A DNA stretch of 46,998 bases from Vibrio sagamiensis NBRC 104589 (GCF_007990935.1 NZ_BJXJ01000033.1:1-46998), one strand, 5' to 3'. Shown: positions 1-10,176, counted from the stretch's first letter. Notes: generated by a model from the letters alone, not told the origin. Translations and numbers: made by a program.

Positions 1-37
1 GGGATTAGCAAAGTCGCGTTTGTAAGCTCAATCTTTG

Positions 38-910
38 TTATGTATCACATACAGTAGGAACCGTTTTGCCTAGGGGCTGAATGTGAAAGCCTCGTTGCTT
101 AAGTAAATCAATAAGGTTGTCTTTGCCAATTAAATGAAGGCTGCCAACGACCAAGGTATAGTGACCATCTTTTTTGGAAAATATTTTCCCTGAATCGATT
201 TTATTTGCCCAATCGCGATTGCGTGTGTAAAGGAAAGCATCATTAAACTCATCGCAGGTTTCTTGATGTTGGGTGATATTCTCGATGGTCTTTAAATCGC
301 CATTCTTCCAGCTGTTTATTAAGCACTTAACTAAGCTTTGCCCATTTCTAAAGTCCTCCATTGAGGCAAGTAATAGCTCTTTGCCTCCATCATGTTGGTT
401 AGCAATAAGATCTAACTGGAATTGGACAGTTTCTAAAGGAAGGAGCGGGACATCATTTTGCTCAGCAAGCTCGATTAAATGCATGTCGATGCCCTGTTCA
501 GATTGATAGCCCAGCTTATTCACTAGCAATACCTCAATGGTCAGTGCCGCAGACCAAGGTGGGGAATCAAGCAGATTTTCCTCGTTTAGGCCAAATTCGC
601 TTGCAATAGCTTTAAGGTGTGCACGTTGCTTTTTATCTAAAACCTGTCGAGCCAATAATCGTGGTTTTGGGGGAGTAATATTGTTTGCATCTCTTATATC
701 GGCTTCTACGATGAGACCATCACTGTTCTTAAGGAAAGCTGTGACATTGGTTGGGAGTGGGTACATGCTATCATCACCTACGTGAATTGAACCAATGATC
801 ATGAGTTCTGTTTTGCCTTTTTTGGCAAGCCAATGTTGAGGTTGTGCATGAGCCGTATGAGTAATTAAAAGTAATATCAAAGCAGCTATATAAGATGGAA
901 GTCGGAGCAT
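38..910 (-). CDS. TraB/GumN-family protein, exported
   Basis: This 290-aa protein starts with a signal peptide (residues 1-22, ending AHA). The mature part opens with the family's GSIHVGDDSMYPLP block near residue 40 and closes with the matching VVGSLHLIGKDNLIDLL block near residues 254-270. These two Gly-Ser/His blocks are the hallmark of the TraB/GumN (PF01963) fold, which is related to metalloprotease-like erythromycin-esterase/Tiki proteins. The biological role in Vibrio is not established; a periplasmic or lipid-anchored hydrolase is possible but inferred. It is transcribed alone on the minus strand, away from the chitobiase gene. Length is normal for the family, and nothing looks broken. 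Confidence 0.85.
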   Translation of the reverse strand: MLRLPSYIAALILLLITHTAHAQPQHWLAKKGKTELMIIGSIHVGDDSMYPLPTNVTAFLKNSDGLIVEADIRDANNITPPKPRLLARQVLDKKQRAHLKAIASEFGLNEENLLDSPPWSAALTIEVLLVNKLGYQSEQGIDMHLIELAEQNDVPLLPLETVQFQLDLIANQHDGGKELLLASMEDFRNGQSLVKCLINSWKNGDLKTIENITQHQETCDEFNDAFLYTRNRDWANKIDSGKIFSKKDGHYTLVVGSLHLIGKDNLIDLLKQRGFHIQPLGKTVPTVCDT

Positions 911-1006
911 ATCTTGTTGAGCCTTAAAGTTAGTTATTTATCTAATAATATTTCACGTCAAAATCGTCATTTCCAGAAAAATTAGAAACTTTTAATAAAG
1001 TGTAAT

Positions 1007-1022
1007 TGTGATCTATTCCACA
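1007..1022 (+). promoter_or_regulatory. CRP-like site upstream of chitobiase
   Basis: TGTGA-N6-CCACA matches the CRP consensus TGTGA-N6-TCACA at nine of ten positions. Chitin catabolic genes in Vibrio are known to need cAMP-CRP, so control of the chitobiase gene is reasonable. The distance to the start codon is large (about 340 bases), so it could equally serve the divergent TraB gene. Confidence 0.45.
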
Positions 1023-1112
1023 AGATAGAGTGATACTTGGGATATCATAAAACGCAACACACATTTTCACGTGATCTAAATCTTATAAAACCACCATAAG
1101 TTAAGTTTATGT

Positions 1113-1128
1113 TGTGATCTTCGTCATA
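1113..1128 (+). promoter_or_regulatory. Second CRP-like site upstream of chitobiase
   Basis: TGTGA-N6-TCATA matches the CRP palindrome at nine of ten positions. It lies 91 bases inside the first CRP-like site towards the chitobiase gene. Two such sites in one intergenic region make catabolite control more likely than either alone. Confidence 0.45.
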
Positions 1129-1363
1129 TTAAACTTGTCAAAAAAATATTTCCGTTTTTGACGTTTATTATAAGATTATGAATTTGATGGATTTTTATAA
1201 TTGTACCCACAGTGTAATTTGAAGTAGGTCACTCCTTATTTTTAATAATTTTACGCCTAGAATTAATGAGTTGTATTGTAGATGAAATTGTTAAGCGCAT
1301 CGCGTTTTCGATGTGCATTTTTATCAGTTGCGGTTACACCCCTGACTTTTTAGGAAAAGTAAA

Positions 1364-4018
1364 ATGTTTAAACCTAGTTTGATTGCTGTTTCTATTCTTG
1401 CGACATTAGCAGGTTGCACTTCACTACAAAATTCACAGCAGCAAGTAGTCGATACTCTTGCTGGTAATCTTGATATTAAATACGAGATGGTGACTAATCA
1501 CGGCGTAAATGAAGGCCTTGCTTGTCAAGATATGGGTGCTGAATGGGCATCGTGTAATAAAGTAAACATGACTCTTGTTAATCAAGGTGAGGCAGTTGAC
1601 TCAAAAGATTGGGCGATTTACTTCCATAGTATCCGTCTCATTCTGGATGTAGATAATGAGCAGTTCAACGTTTCTCGCGTAACGGGTGACCTACATAAGT
1701 TAGAACCGACAGACAAGTTTGATGGTTTTGCCGCAGGGGAGGAGATGGTACTTCCTCTGATTGCTGAGTACTGGCAATTATTCGAAACTGATTTCATGCC
1801 AGGTGCTTTCATTGCTGCGCCAGATGCAGAACCAAAGATGATTGCTTCTTTAAATACTGAAGATATTGCATCATTTGTTAAAGGCTTAGAAGGTAACCAC
1901 CTAAAACGTACTCCAGACGATAATAATGTATTTGCTAATGCGGTATCTCGTTTTGAGAAAAACCAAGGCTTAGCGAAGCAAGATGTTTCAACGACTTTAT
2001 TGCCAACACCAATGTTTGTTGAAGCAGAGAAAGGCAAGGTGAATATTTCGTCAGGTCTTGGATTGCCTAAAGATGCGTTCGATGCTACTCAATTTGCCGC
2101 TCTTGAAGATCGCGCAGAAGTGATTGGTATAGACGTAAAAGGTGATTTACCTGTCAGCGTTCAAATTTCACCAGCAAGCTTTAAAGGCGACATGGGCAAA
2201 TCCGGTGCTTACGAAATGATCATCAAAGATAATGGTGTTTCGATCAAAGCCTTTGACCAAGCGGGCGCTTTCTATGCTGTACAATCCATCTTTGGTTTAG
2301 TCGATACCAACAATGTAGACACATTGCCACAACTGACAATTAAAGACGCTCCTCGTTTTGAATACCGTGGTGTCATGGTCGATGTAGCGCGTAACTTCCA
2401 CTCAAAAGAAGCAATGCTTGCTACGTTAGACCAAATGGCTGCGTATAAAATGAATAAACTTCACCTGCACCTGACAGATGATGAAGGTTGGCGTTTAGAA
2501 ATTCCTGGTCTTCCTGAGCTAACAGACATCGGTGCTAAACGTTGTTTTGATACTGAAGAGAAAAACTGTTTATTACCTCAGCTAGGTTCTGGCGCCACAA
2601 CAGATAACTTTGGCTCTGGTCACTTTAGTAGAGAAGATTACGTCGATATCGTTAAGTATGCTAAAGCACGTAATATCGAAATCATTCCTGAAATCGATAT
2701 GCCAGCTCACGCACGTGCTGCTGTTGTTTCAATGGAAGCACGTTATGACCGTTTGATGGCAGAAGGCAAAGAAACAGAAGCGAATGAATATCGCCTGATG
2801 GATCCAAAAGATACATCAAACGTGACAACCGTCCAGTTTTATGACAAGCAAAGCTTTATCAATCCATGTATGGAATCGTCGACTCGTTTTGTTGATAAGG
2901 TTATCTCAGAAGTGGCAGCGATGCATAAAGAGGCGGGCGCTCCTCTAACGACTTGGCACTTTGGTGGTGATGAAGCGAAAAACATTAAACTTGGCGCAGG
3001 TTTTCAAGATGTTAATGCTGAAGAGAAAACAAGTTGGAAAGGCGTTATTGACCTGTCTAAACAAGACAAACCATTTGCTCAGTCTCCGCAATGTCAGGTT
3101 TTGATTGATGATGGAACGGTGAGTGATTTTGCGCATTTACCAAGCCACTTTGCCGAACAAGTCTCTAAAATTGTTGCTCAAAAAGGCATTCCAAACTTTC
3201 AGGCATGGCAAGATGGCCTTAAGTACAGTGATGGTGCAGAAGCGTTTGCTACTAAAAATAAACGCGTAAATTTCTGGGATGTGTTGTACTGGGGAGGAAC
3301 ATCATCAGTATATAATTGGGCTAAGAAAGGTTATGACGTAATTATCTCTAATCCAGATTACGTTTACATGGACATGCCGTATGAAGTTGACCCGAAAGAG
3401 CGCGGTTATTACTGGGCAACACGTGCTACTGACACTCGTAAAATGTTTGGTTTTGCACCAGAAAATATGCCACAAAATGCAGAAACGTCTTTAGACCGTG
3501 ATGGTAACGGTTTTACAGGTAAAGGTGAAATTGAGGCGAAACCTTTCTATGGCCTATCTGCGCAGCTTTGGTCCGAAACAGTACGCAATGATGAGCAATA
3601 CGAGTATATGGTCTTCCCACGTGTGTTAGCGGCAGCTGAACGAGCATGGCACCGTGCGGATTGGGAAAACGGCTATAAAGTGGGTGTTGAATACTCTCAA
3701 GATACTAACTTGGTCGACAAAGCTTCTCTAAACCAAGACTACAATCGTTTTGCTAACGTATTGGGCCAAAGAGAACTGGCTAAGTTAGAAAAATCAGGTA
3801 TCGACTATCGTTTACCAGTCCCTGGTGCGAAAATCGAAAACGGCATACTGGCAATGAATGTTCAGTTCCCAGGTGCTACACTGCAATACTCTCTAGATGG
3901 TAAGAATTGGCTGACTTATGCAGACAACGCTCGCCCAAATGTACAAGATGATGAAGTATTCATTCGTTCGATTTCTGCTTCTGGTGAGAAAGTAAGTCGC
4001 GTGACAAGTGTGAAGTAA
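1364..4018 (+). CDS. chb: Chitobiase (beta-N-acetylhexosaminidase, GH20), lipoprotein
   Basis: This 884-aa enzyme removes GlcNAc from chitobiose and chito-oligosaccharides. It starts with a lipoprotein signal whose lipobox LAGC places the lipidated cysteine at residue 18, so it is membrane anchored, probably facing the periplasm or the outer surface. Domain order fits family GH20 chitobiases: an N-terminal CHB_HEX carbohydrate-binding-like domain, the small alpha/beta GH20b domain, the TIM-barrel catalytic domain from about residue 330 (HLHLTDDEGWRLEIPGL), and a C-terminal Ig-like domain. The catalytic pair is Asp536-Glu537 in HFGGDEAKN; the Asp supports the substrate-assisted mechanism and the Glu is the acid. 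The length is almost identical to Vibrio harveyi chitobiase (883 aa). It is a single gene with its own terminator, and the next gene encodes an outer-membrane barrel. Confidence 0.95.
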   Translation: MFKPSLIAVSILATLAGCTSLQNSQQQVVDTLAGNLDIKYEMVTNHGVNEGLACQDMGAEWASCNKVNMTLVNQGEAVDSKDWAIYFHSIRLILDVDNEQFNVSRVTGDLHKLEPTDKFDGFAAGEEMVLPLIAEYWQLFETDFMPGAFIAAPDAEPKMIASLNTEDIASFVKGLEGNHLKRTPDDNNVFANAVSRFEKNQGLAKQDVSTTLLPTPMFVEAEKGKVNISSGLGLPKDAFDATQFAALEDRAEVIGIDVKGDLPVSVQISPASFKGDMGKSGAYEMIIKDNGVSIKAFDQAGAFYAVQSIFGLVDTNNVDTLPQLTIKDAPRFEYRGVMVDVARNFHSKEAMLATLDQMAAYKMNKLHLHLTDDEGWRLEIPGLPELTDIGAKRCFDTEEKNCLLPQLGSGATTDNFGSGHFSREDYVDIVKYAKARNIEIIPEIDMPAHARAAVVSMEARYDRLMAEGKETEANEYRLMDPKDTSNVTTVQFYDKQSFINPCMESSTRFVDKVISEVAAMHKEAGAPLTTWHFGGDEAKNIKLGAGFQDVNAEEKTSWKGVIDLSKQDKPFAQSPQCQVLIDDGTVSDFAHLPSHFAEQVSKIVAQKGIPNFQAWQDGLKYSDGAEAFATKNKRVNFWDVLYWGGTSSVYNWAKKGYDVIISNPDYVYMDMPYEVDPKERGYYWATRATDTRKMFGFAPENMPQNAETSLDRDGNGFTGKGEIEAKPFYGLSAQLWSETVRNDEQYEYMVFPRVLAAAERAWHRADWENGYKVGVEYSQDTNLVDKASLNQDYNRFANVLGQRELAKLEKSGIDYRLPVPGAKIENGILAMNVQFPGATLQYSLDGKNWLTYADNARPNVQDDEVFIRSISASGEKVSRVTSVK

Positions 4019-4056
4019 TTCCGTTAATCATGCACTAATACCATGGTTTTTTACTC

Positions 4057-4090
4057 AAACCCTCAACACCTGTTGAGGGTTTTGTTTATT
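4057..4090 (+). terminator. Terminator after chitobiase
   Basis: An 11-bp perfect stem (AAACCCTCAAC / GTTGAGGGTTT) with a 4-base loop is followed by a T-rich run, as expected for an intrinsic terminator of the chitobiase gene. Confidence 0.85.
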
Positions 4091-4467
4091 TTTCCTGTAA
4101 AATAAGTGTGATCCATATCTGATTATCCATTAATTATTAGGAATCACGCTAATTACAAAAATAACAATATTGTGATCTCGAGTCTGATTATCTGTTTAAA
4201 TTTTTGAATTAATAAGCTCAATATCACATTTTATTTTTTTGTAAATTCTCATCTTTCATTTCAACATACTGTATCCAATGACTTTTCTATTTTATTGGAA
4301 GTTGGATTTTGAGTTGGATCACCTTTTTTAATGATTAATTTCTCAATAGGGATAAAATTGCGCAGTATTGCTGTCGCTAGGAAGGCATATCCTAATGTTT
4401 GTAATGAGGAGGCAAGTGATAGCCCAATATCTTATTGCATAACGTAATAAATAAAGGCAGTAATATT
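4091..4467 (+). promoter_or_regulatory. Porin upstream region with a repeated operator-like motif
   Basis: This AT-rich region lies between the chitobiase terminator and the barrel-protein gene. It contains two copies of the pattern TGTGATC-N4/5-TCTGATTATC, at 4107-4127 and 4171-4192, 64 bases apart. The left halves match a CRP half-site, but the right halves do not match TCACA, so another regulator or a composite site is possible. A short hairpin (TAGGA / TCCTA) sits at 4378-4394 in what may be the 5' leader. No gene is seen. Confidence 0.4.
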
Positions 4468-5160
4468 ATGAAAAATATTTTCGCACTCAGTGCACTTTCT
4501 CTTGTTTTCGCATCAAGCGCTTTTGCTGGTTCATCATATGTAACAGGTAATATCCAATTTCACGATGATGGTCGAATTCATGGTTCAGATATCACATCAA
4601 CACTAGAAGCAGGACATACTTTCGATAACCAATTGGGCGGTTTCACGGTGTACTCTGAGTTTGACGGTATTCAATTAGGTAAGCTAGAAACAAAAAATGG
4701 TGGCGCAGGCAATACAACACCAGCCATCACTATCGGTGGTGAACAAGCATTCAATATCACTGATCAACTTTGGGTTGCAGCTGGCTACCAACACCTATTT
4801 TCTGCTGGTAAAACCATCCAATATCGTCCTTTGATCAAAATTGGTTACAATTTCGACAATGGTATTTCTCTAAGTAACCGTACTCGTGCACACATCGATG
4901 CGACTGACGCAGATGCAAAAACAGATTATCGTATGGATAACCGTATTGGTTACATGATGAATGAAGATGTTACATTGAGCTACAACAACATTTATTTGAT
5001 TGAATCTGAGACTATGGATCATGAGCTACGTGCCACATGGACTCGTCAAGGAGTACAGCCATACGTCGAGTTTCGTAGTCAAGCACATGGTGCAGAAAAT
5101 GCTAAAGGTGATAGTCTAGTAAATAATGCATTCTTAGTCGGCGCATCTTACGGTTTCTAA
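4468..5160 (+). CDS. Outer-membrane beta-barrel protein, KdgM-like porin
   Basis: The mature product has alternating hydrophobic/polar strands, many aromatic residues and a terminal Phe (ASYGF), all typical of an outer-membrane barrel. I chose the ATG at 4468 because it gives a clean signal peptide (MKNIFALSALSLVFASSAFA) and has AAAGG about 10 bases upstream; a TTG at 4435 would add 11 residues before the signal. Length of 230 aa fits 12-strand channels of the KdgM (oligogalacturonate porin) or OmpG type, and the final strands (PYVEFRSQ, then NNAFLVGASYGF) resemble KdgM. Its position after chitobiase hints at sugar uptake, but the substrate is unknown. It has its own upstream region and terminator. 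Confidence 0.7.
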   Translation: MKNIFALSALSLVFASSAFAGSSYVTGNIQFHDDGRIHGSDITSTLEAGHTFDNQLGGFTVYSEFDGIQLGKLETKNGGAGNTTPAITIGGEQAFNITDQLWVAAGYQHLFSAGKTIQYRPLIKIGYNFDNGISLSNRTRAHIDATDADAKTDYRMDNRIGYMMNEDVTLSYNNIYLIESETMDHELRATWTRQGVQPYVEFRSQAHGAENAKGDSLVNNAFLVGASYGF

Positions 5161-5190
5161 TTTCATATCCATATTAACTGTCTAATTAGG

Positions 5191-5226
5191 TAAAGCCCAG
5201 TCGGTCGTCTACTGGGCTTTATTTTA
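5191..5226. terminator. Bidirectional terminator between porin and copper operon
   Basis: A 10-bp stem (AAAGCCCAGT / ACTGGGCTTT) with A-rich and T-rich flanks can stop transcription from both sides. The frame-corrected DUF411 gene would stop at 5224, just before this hairpin, whereas the present reading frame runs straight through it. Confidence 0.8.
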
Positions 5227-5679
5227 TTCGTCGTTACCTTTGTGGTCGCAATATTTGAATATTTGAATATTTGATTTTGGCCATTAAAAGCATAAACAGT
5301 GTAACTGTCACTTTCCTCTCCATGTTCCATACCCGGAGAACCGATTGGCATATCTGGTACCGTTAGGCCCTTTGCCTCTTTAGGTGGATCATCTAAAAAA
5401 GCTTTAATGTCTTCAGCTGGAATATGGCCTTCAAAGACATAACCATCGATTTCAGCCGTGTGACAAGAATATAAATTCGGATTGTTTAACCCTAATCGGC
5501 TTTTGACAGCATTCATGTTGTCGTGCAACTTTTCCGTGACTTTGAAGCCATTGGCTTCCATGTATTTACTCCAACCACCACAACAGCCACAATATGGGGA
5601 TTTATGGTTAACAACATCAATAGTGAAAGCATTTACTGATACCGACATCAGTGTAGTGAAAAAATGTTTTGAACTTCAT
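5224..5679 (-). pseudogene. DUF411 copper-related protein, two frameshifts
   Basis: The core carries the DUF411 signature: SPYCGCCGGW, HTAEIDGYVFEGHIPAEDI and MPIGSPGME. The readable frame (about 5648 to 5163) lacks a proper signal peptide and ends in an abnormal tail that reads through the terminator. Both faults are explained by small shifts. At 5659-5664 an A6 run (T6 on the coding strand) needs to be A5 to join the upstream ATG at 5679, which has a good GAGGA site, and gives a signal peptide (MKFKTFFTTLMSVSVNAF). At 5251-5274 three tandem copies of ATATTTGA need to be two to give the tail IFKYCDHKGNDE and a TAA at 5224. The corrected protein is 148 aa, normal for the family. It lies 25 bases after copA in the same operon. 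Either a recent pseudogene, slippage-based variation, or sequencing errors; the family's exact role in copper handling is not settled. Confidence 0.75.
5251..5274. repeat. Three perfect tandem copies of ATATTTGA
   Basis: The 8-bp unit occurs three times with no mismatch inside the 3' end of the DUF411 gene. Because 8 is not a multiple of 3, each gain or loss changes the reading frame. Two copies would restore the expected C-terminus and stop codon. Confidence 0.9.
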
Positions 5680-5704
5680 AAGATCCTCGAATAATCAATA
5701 GGTT

Positions 5705-8479
5705 TTAACTTACTCGAAAGCGTCGCAGCCTGTTAGCGTTACTGACCACAGTAATGGATGATAAGGCCATTGCCGCGCCTGCCACGACTGGACTAAATAA
5801 AAAGCCCAAAAATGGATACAGTATGCCAGCCGCAATCGGAATGCCTAAAGCATTATAAATAAAGGCGCCCAGCAAATTTTCTTTCATATTTCTGAGTGTT
5901 GCTCTCGAGAGTTGAATCGCATGTACCGCTGCCATCGGAGAAGTATTTAAGATGGTCATTTGGGCACTTTCAATGGCGACGTCGCTCCCACTGCCCATTG
6001 CGATTCCGAGATCGGCGATAGCGAGGGCTGGGGCATCATTAATTCCATCGCCAATCATGACAACGACATGTCCTTTTGCTTGCAATGATTGAACATGTTT
6101 TGCCTTCTCATCAGGTAACACCTGCGCGACAATATTATCCACGCCAAGCTCTTGCCCGATTGCGTGTGCGACGTGTTGGTTATCACCCGTGAGCATCACA
6201 GTAAGGATGCCTTGTTCTTGCAAAGCGCTGATCGCCTGCTTTGCGTCTGGCCTGATTGGATCAGCAATGGCGATAAGACCAATAAGCTGGTTATCTAAGG
6301 CGACAGCAACAGGTGTCCAAGCGTTGTGCGCGCAGTCGTCAATCACTTGATTCATTGGTGTAAGATCAATTGCTTGAGTTTGCATAAATTGCAGCGAACC
6401 AATATGAAGACGCTGTGACTGGTAAGTGGCTTGAATGCCCTGGCCTCGTAGGTTTTCGAAAGACTCCAATTGAATATTAGGGGTATTCTGGCTTTGAGCA
6501 TAATCGCAAATGGCTTTGGCTAGCGGGTGCTCTGATTGACGCTCTGCAGCATAAGCAAGAGATAAGAGGCTTTCTTTACTGGTGTTATGAACAAAGACAT
6601 CTTGAACACTTGGCTTGCCTTGTGTCAGAGTGCCGGTTTTATCAAACACAACCACATCCGCTTTACTGGCGAGTTGGAGTGCATCCGCATCTTTTATCAG
6701 AATGCCAAGTTCAGCGGCCTTACCAATACCAACAGTGACCGATAACGGAGTAGCTAAGCCCAGTGCGCATGGGCAGGCAATGATAAGTACCGTGGTGGCG
6801 ACGACCAGCATGTAACTCGCTTTGGGCTCAGGTCCGACAAAATACCAAACTAGAGCGGAAAAAATCGCTATGCCGACCACCACAGGCACAAACACCGCTG
6901 AGATCTGATCCGCTAATTTGGCAATGGCAGGTTTGCTGCTCTGAGCGCTTCTAACCATACGAATAATGCGAGCTAGCATGGTGTCTGCTCCGACGCCTGT
7001 TGCTTCAATGATCAGGCTACCATCTGTATTCATGGTACCAGCGGAGACGGGATCTCCGAGTTTTTTTAATACTGGAATGGGTTCGCCCGTTAGCATGGAT
7101 TCATCCAAATACGATTCTCCCTGCATAACTCTACCATCAACGGGGATTTTTTCTCCGGGCTTAATGCGTAATGTCATGCCAAGGATGATTTTGTCCACAT
7201 CGATCACTTGATCGCCCTGAGAGGAGACCAACGTTGCTTGCTGAGGTTGGAGGTTAATCAGTGCTTGCAATGAACGCGTCGTATTGGCTTTTGCTTTGGC
7301 TTCGATAAAGTGACCCAGTGAGATTAATCCGATGATCATTGCACTGGCTTCAAAGTAAACGTGGCGCGAAGGCTCAGGAAACCATTGAGGGAAGAGCACC
7401 ACAAGCATTGAATAAAACCAAGCCGTACCTGTCCCTAATGCGACAAGCGTATCCATGGTGGCTCGTTTATGGGTAGCAGCTAGCCATGCGTTTGCAAAGA
7501 AAAAGCGACCTGCAGTAGCCAGCAAAAGTAAACAGAGCAAACCAATCAGCCCCCAAGCTATTTGGTCATTGACGCTTTTCACCATCATATTGCCACCCAA
7601 AATACCCCACAGCATGAGAGGGGCTCCAACGAGGAGACCTGCAAGTGCATCCTTTTTAAAACGCTGTTGCTGGATTTTTTGCTGTTGTATTTGCTTCTCT
7701 TGTTGGGTTGCAGCATCTTGAAGCACTTCAGCGTGGTAGCCAGCTTGGCTAACGGCAGCAATAAGAGATTTTTCTATTTTTTCATCGTCTTGACTCACTT
7801 CGACCAGAGCACTTTGTTCTGCGAGGTTCACTTGTGCTTTTTCAACGTTAGTGACACTGAGTAATGCACCTTCCACGGAGGAAACACAACTGGCACAGGT
7901 CATCCCTTGAATTAATAAATGTAATTGAACGTTGTTATTGGTTGAGACAGCGTTTTCTGAGAAATCCGACATTGACGCAGAAGTGTGGGCTGTGGCAGAT
8001 GAAATGCAACTTGAAGATGCGGGATCCTCTGTTGATGCACTGGTAGGATGCGCTAACCCAGAACAGAGTGATAGTGAATCTTCTGAATTAGGCGCTTGCG
8101 TCAGCGTGGCATGGTAGCCAAGCGAGCTGACAAGTTCGATCACCTGTTGAGCGGATGATAAGGTGGTAATGTTAAGTTGTGAGGTCGATAATCGAAAGTC
8201 GATGATGCCTTGTTGTGTGTTAAGCAGCGACGTTAGTTTGCGGACGCAGTGTTGGCAACTGAGGCCACTTAATTGAAATTGATAGTGGTAGCCTGCTTGA
8301 TAACCCAGAGATGAAATGGTTTGGGCAATGTCCAATAAGGTGGCATCGGTTTTGAGTTCAAGCCGGGTCGGTGAGGCATCGATTATCTCGATCGTGTGTT
8401 TGGAGCGCAGTGTCTTTTCAAGCTTTTTCACACATCCCATGCAGCTAAGGCCGGACATGGGCACAACGAATTGATGCAT
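5705..8479 (-). CDS. copA: Copper-exporting P1B-type ATPase CopA
   Basis: This 924-aa inner-membrane pump exports Cu(I) using ATP. Three heavy-metal-associated domains lie at the N-terminus, with metal-binding Cys pairs at 13/16 (CMGC), 75/78 (CQHC) and 195/198 (CASC). Between the second and third domain lies a Ser/Thr-rich linker (about residues 130-183) with two extra cysteines. The transport motif CPC is at 569-571, the phosphorylated Asp in DKTGT at 613, followed by SEHPLA and the [10 protein letters not shown] hinge; TGEP of the actuator domain is also present. Start ATG at 8479 has TGAGGAT upstream. It is the first gene of a minus-strand operon with the DUF411 gene, transcribed from a CueR-type promoter just upstream, so copper induction is expected. 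Confidence 0.96.
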   Translation of the reverse strand: MHQFVVPMSGLSCMGCVKKLEKTLRSKHTIEIIDASPTRLELKTDATLLDIAQTISSLGYQAGYHYQFQLSGLSCQHCVRKLTSLLNTQQGIIDFRLSTSQLNITTLSSAQQVIELVSSLGYHATLTQAPNSEDSLSLCSGLAHPTSASTEDPASSSCISSATAHTSASMSDFSENAVSTNNNVQLHLLIQGMTCASCVSSVEGALLSVTNVEKAQVNLAEQSALVEVSQDDEKIEKSLIAAVSQAGYHAEVLQDAATQQEKQIQQQKIQQQRFKKDALAGLLVGAPLMLWGILGGNMMVKSVNDQIAWGLIGLLCLLLLATAGRFFFANAWLAATHKRATMDTLVALGTGTAWFYSMLVVLFPQWFPEPSRHVYFEASAMIIGLISLGHFIEAKAKANTTRSLQALINLQPQQATLVSSQGDQVIDVDKIILGMTLRIKPGEKIPVDGRVMQGESYLDESMLTGEPIPVLKKLGDPVSAGTMNTDGSLIIEATGVGADTMLARIIRMVRSAQSSKPAIAKLADQISAVFVPVVVGIAIFSALVWYFVGPEPKASYMLVVATTVLIIACPCALGLATPLSVTVGIGKAAELGILIKDADALQLASKADVVVFDKTGTLTQGKPSVQDVFVHNTSKESLLSLAYAAERQSEHPLAKAICDYAQSQNTPNIQLESFENLRGQGIQATYQSQRLHIGSLQFMQTQAIDLTPMNQVIDDCAHNAWTPVAVALDNQLIGLIAIADPIRPDAKQAISALQEQGILTVMLTGDNQHVAHAIGQELGVDNIVAQVLPDEKAKHVQSLQAKGHVVVMIGDGINDAPALAIADLGIAMGSGSDVAIESAQMTILNTSPMAAVHAIQLSRATLRNMKENLLGAFIYNALGIPIAAGILYPFLGFLFSPVVAGAAMALSSITVVSNANRLRRFRVS

Positions 8480-8508
8480 AATTTATCCTCAGTAAAGTTA
8501 ATAGATCG

Positions 8509-8539
8509 ACTTTAAACCTTCCCTCTAGGGGAAGGTCAA
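8509..8539 (-). promoter_or_regulatory. CueR-type copper-responsive promoter of copA
   Basis: A perfect dyad ACCTTCC-N7-GGAAGGT (8516-8536) sits between a -35 TTGACC (8534-8539) and a -10 TAAAGT (8509-8514), read on the minus strand. The spacer is 19 bp, the overlong spacing typical of promoters that MerR-family activators untwist. CueR is the known regulator of copA with this operator type; the cueR gene itself is not in the window. The copA start codon is 30 bases downstream of the -10. Confidence 0.9.
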
Positions 8540-8623
8540 GTGTCTTATTCGTGATGCTTAACCAATAGACTGAATGAGCATAGCTTGATTTGATGACATC
8601 GAGGTATTTTGCTGTCAAAGCGA

Positions 8624-8651
8624 TTGTAGTATTAACTTACGATGTTAGAAT
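8624..8651 (+). promoter_or_regulatory. Candidate sigma-70 promoter of gltX
   Basis: TTGTAG (8624-8629) and TAGAAT (8646-8651), separated by 16 bases, form a reasonable vegetative promoter about 70 bases before the gltX ATG. The match is moderate and found by eye. Confidence 0.4.
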
Positions 8652-8718
8652 GACGCCAATTTTATCCTGAACATTACCGCGAGAGCTCTCTCGTTACTCA
8701 TTACCCTAAGGAACTCAC

Positions 8719-10146
8719 ATGACGGTTAAAACTCGTTTTGCTCCTAGCCCAACTGGCTACCTACATGTTGGTGGTGCACGAACTGCACTTTACTCTTGGC
8801 TATATGCTAAAAACCAAGGTGGTGAATTCGTTCTGCGTATCGAAGATACTGACCTTGAGCGTAACTCTCAGGAAGCCGTTGATGCGATCCTAGAAGGAAT
8901 GAAATGGTTAGGTTTAGAGTGGAATGAAGGCCCTTATTACCAGACCCAACGTTTTGAACGCTACAACGAGATGGTTGAGAAACTGTTGGCAGAAGACAAA
9001 GCTTACAAATGTTACGCGTCTAAAGAGCTATTGGATGAAGTGCGTGCAGAGCAAGAAGCTAACAAAGAAATGCCGCGTTATGATGCGAATCATCCAAAAA
9101 TTAAAGCGGCTAACGAAGCGGCACAAGAGGGTGACCCATGTGTGATTCGTTTCCGTAACCCGAAAGAAGGCAGCGTTGTATTTGATGACCAAATTCGTGG
9201 TCGTATCGAAATTAGCAATACACAAATGGATGATTTAATCATTCGCCGTACTGACGGCTCGCCAACGTACAACTTCTGTGTTGTGGTTGATGACTGGGAT
9301 ATGGGTATTACGCATGTTGTGCGTGGTGAAGACCACATCAATAACACACCACGTCAGATCAACATCTACGAAGCGTTAGGCGCACCAGTCCCTACGTTTG
9401 CTCACTGTGCAATGATCCTAGGTGATGATGGTGCAAAACTATCTAAACGCCACGGTGCAGTGTCGGTAATGCAATATCGCGATATGGGTTACCTGCCAGC
9501 AGCATTAAATAACTACTTAGTGCGTCTTGGTTGGTCTCATGGTGACCAAGAGATTTTCTCTGAGCAAGAGATGATCGATCTGTTCAGCCTAAATGCAGTA
9601 TCGAAGTCTGCATCAGCATTCAACACCGATAAGCTGCAGTGGTTGAACAACCATTATATCAAGAGCTCAGATCCAGCATATGTTGCGGAACATCTTCAAT
9701 GGCACCTAGATCAGCAGCAGCTAGACGTTACAAGTGGTCCTGCTATCACAGAAGTGATTAAGCTGGTGGGTGAGCGTTGTAATACGTTGGTTGAGCTGAC
9801 TGAGCAAATTCGTTATTTCTACGAAGATTTTGCGGAATTTGAAGCCGGCGCAGCGAAAAAACACTTGCGCGGTGTGGCAAAAGAGCCCCTAGAACTAGCA
9901 CTTGCCAAAGCAGAAGCGTTAACAGAGTGGACGACCGAAAACATTAAATCCGGTGTGATTGCCGCTGTTTGTGAAGAGTTAGATATTGGTATGGGTAAAA
10001 TCGGCATGCCATTACGCGTAGCGGTAACTGGCGGCGGCCAGTCTCCTTCTGTTGATGCCGTGATGGAACTGATTGGTAAAGAGCGCTGTATTGCTCGTAT
10101 CAAGATGGCGCTTGAATTTATCGCTGAGCGTGAAGCTAACGCCTAA
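8719..10146 (+). CDS. gltX: Glutamyl-tRNA synthetase
   Basis: This 475-aa class I aminoacyl-tRNA synthetase charges tRNA-Glu with glutamate in the cytoplasm. The HIGH-type motif is HVGG at 16-19 within [19 protein letters not shown], and the KMSKS-type motif is KLSKR at 240-244. The C-terminal helical anticodon-binding region follows (about 325-475). Length is normal for the gammaproteobacterial enzyme. The start has AAGGA upstream at a good distance. It is a single gene between the divergent copper promoter and its own terminator. Confidence 0.97.
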   Translation: MTVKTRFAPSPTGYLHVGGARTALYSWLYAKNQGGEFVLRIEDTDLERNSQEAVDAILEGMKWLGLEWNEGPYYQTQRFERYNEMVEKLLAEDKAYKCYASKELLDEVRAEQEANKEMPRYDANHPKIKAANEAAQEGDPCVIRFRNPKEGSVVFDDQIRGRIEISNTQMDDLIIRRTDGSPTYNFCVVVDDWDMGITHVVRGEDHINNTPRQINIYEALGAPVPTFAHCAMILGDDGAKLSKRHGAVSVMQYRDMGYLPAALNNYLVRLGWSHGDQEIFSEQEMIDLFSLNAVSKSASAFNTDKLQWLNNHYIKSSDPAYVAEHLQWHLDQQQLDVTSGPAITEVIKLVGERCNTLVELTEQIRYFYEDFAEFEAGAAKKHLRGVAKEPLELALAKAEALTEWTTENIKSGVIAAVCEELDIGMGKIGMPLRVAVTGGGQSPSVDAVMELIGKERCIARIKMALEFIAEREANA

Positions 10147-10176
10147 CTGCTGCTAGATTTAAAGTGAACTGCATAG

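Larger units (their letters stand above)
911..1363. other. Divergent intergenic region between TraB gene and chitobiase
   Basis: This is an AT-rich, non-coding stretch of 453 bases between two divergent genes, so it must carry both promoters. I see two CRP-like sites (entered separately) and no convincing small gene. An AGGAAA ribosome binding site lies just before the chitobiase ATG. Confidence 0.6.
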
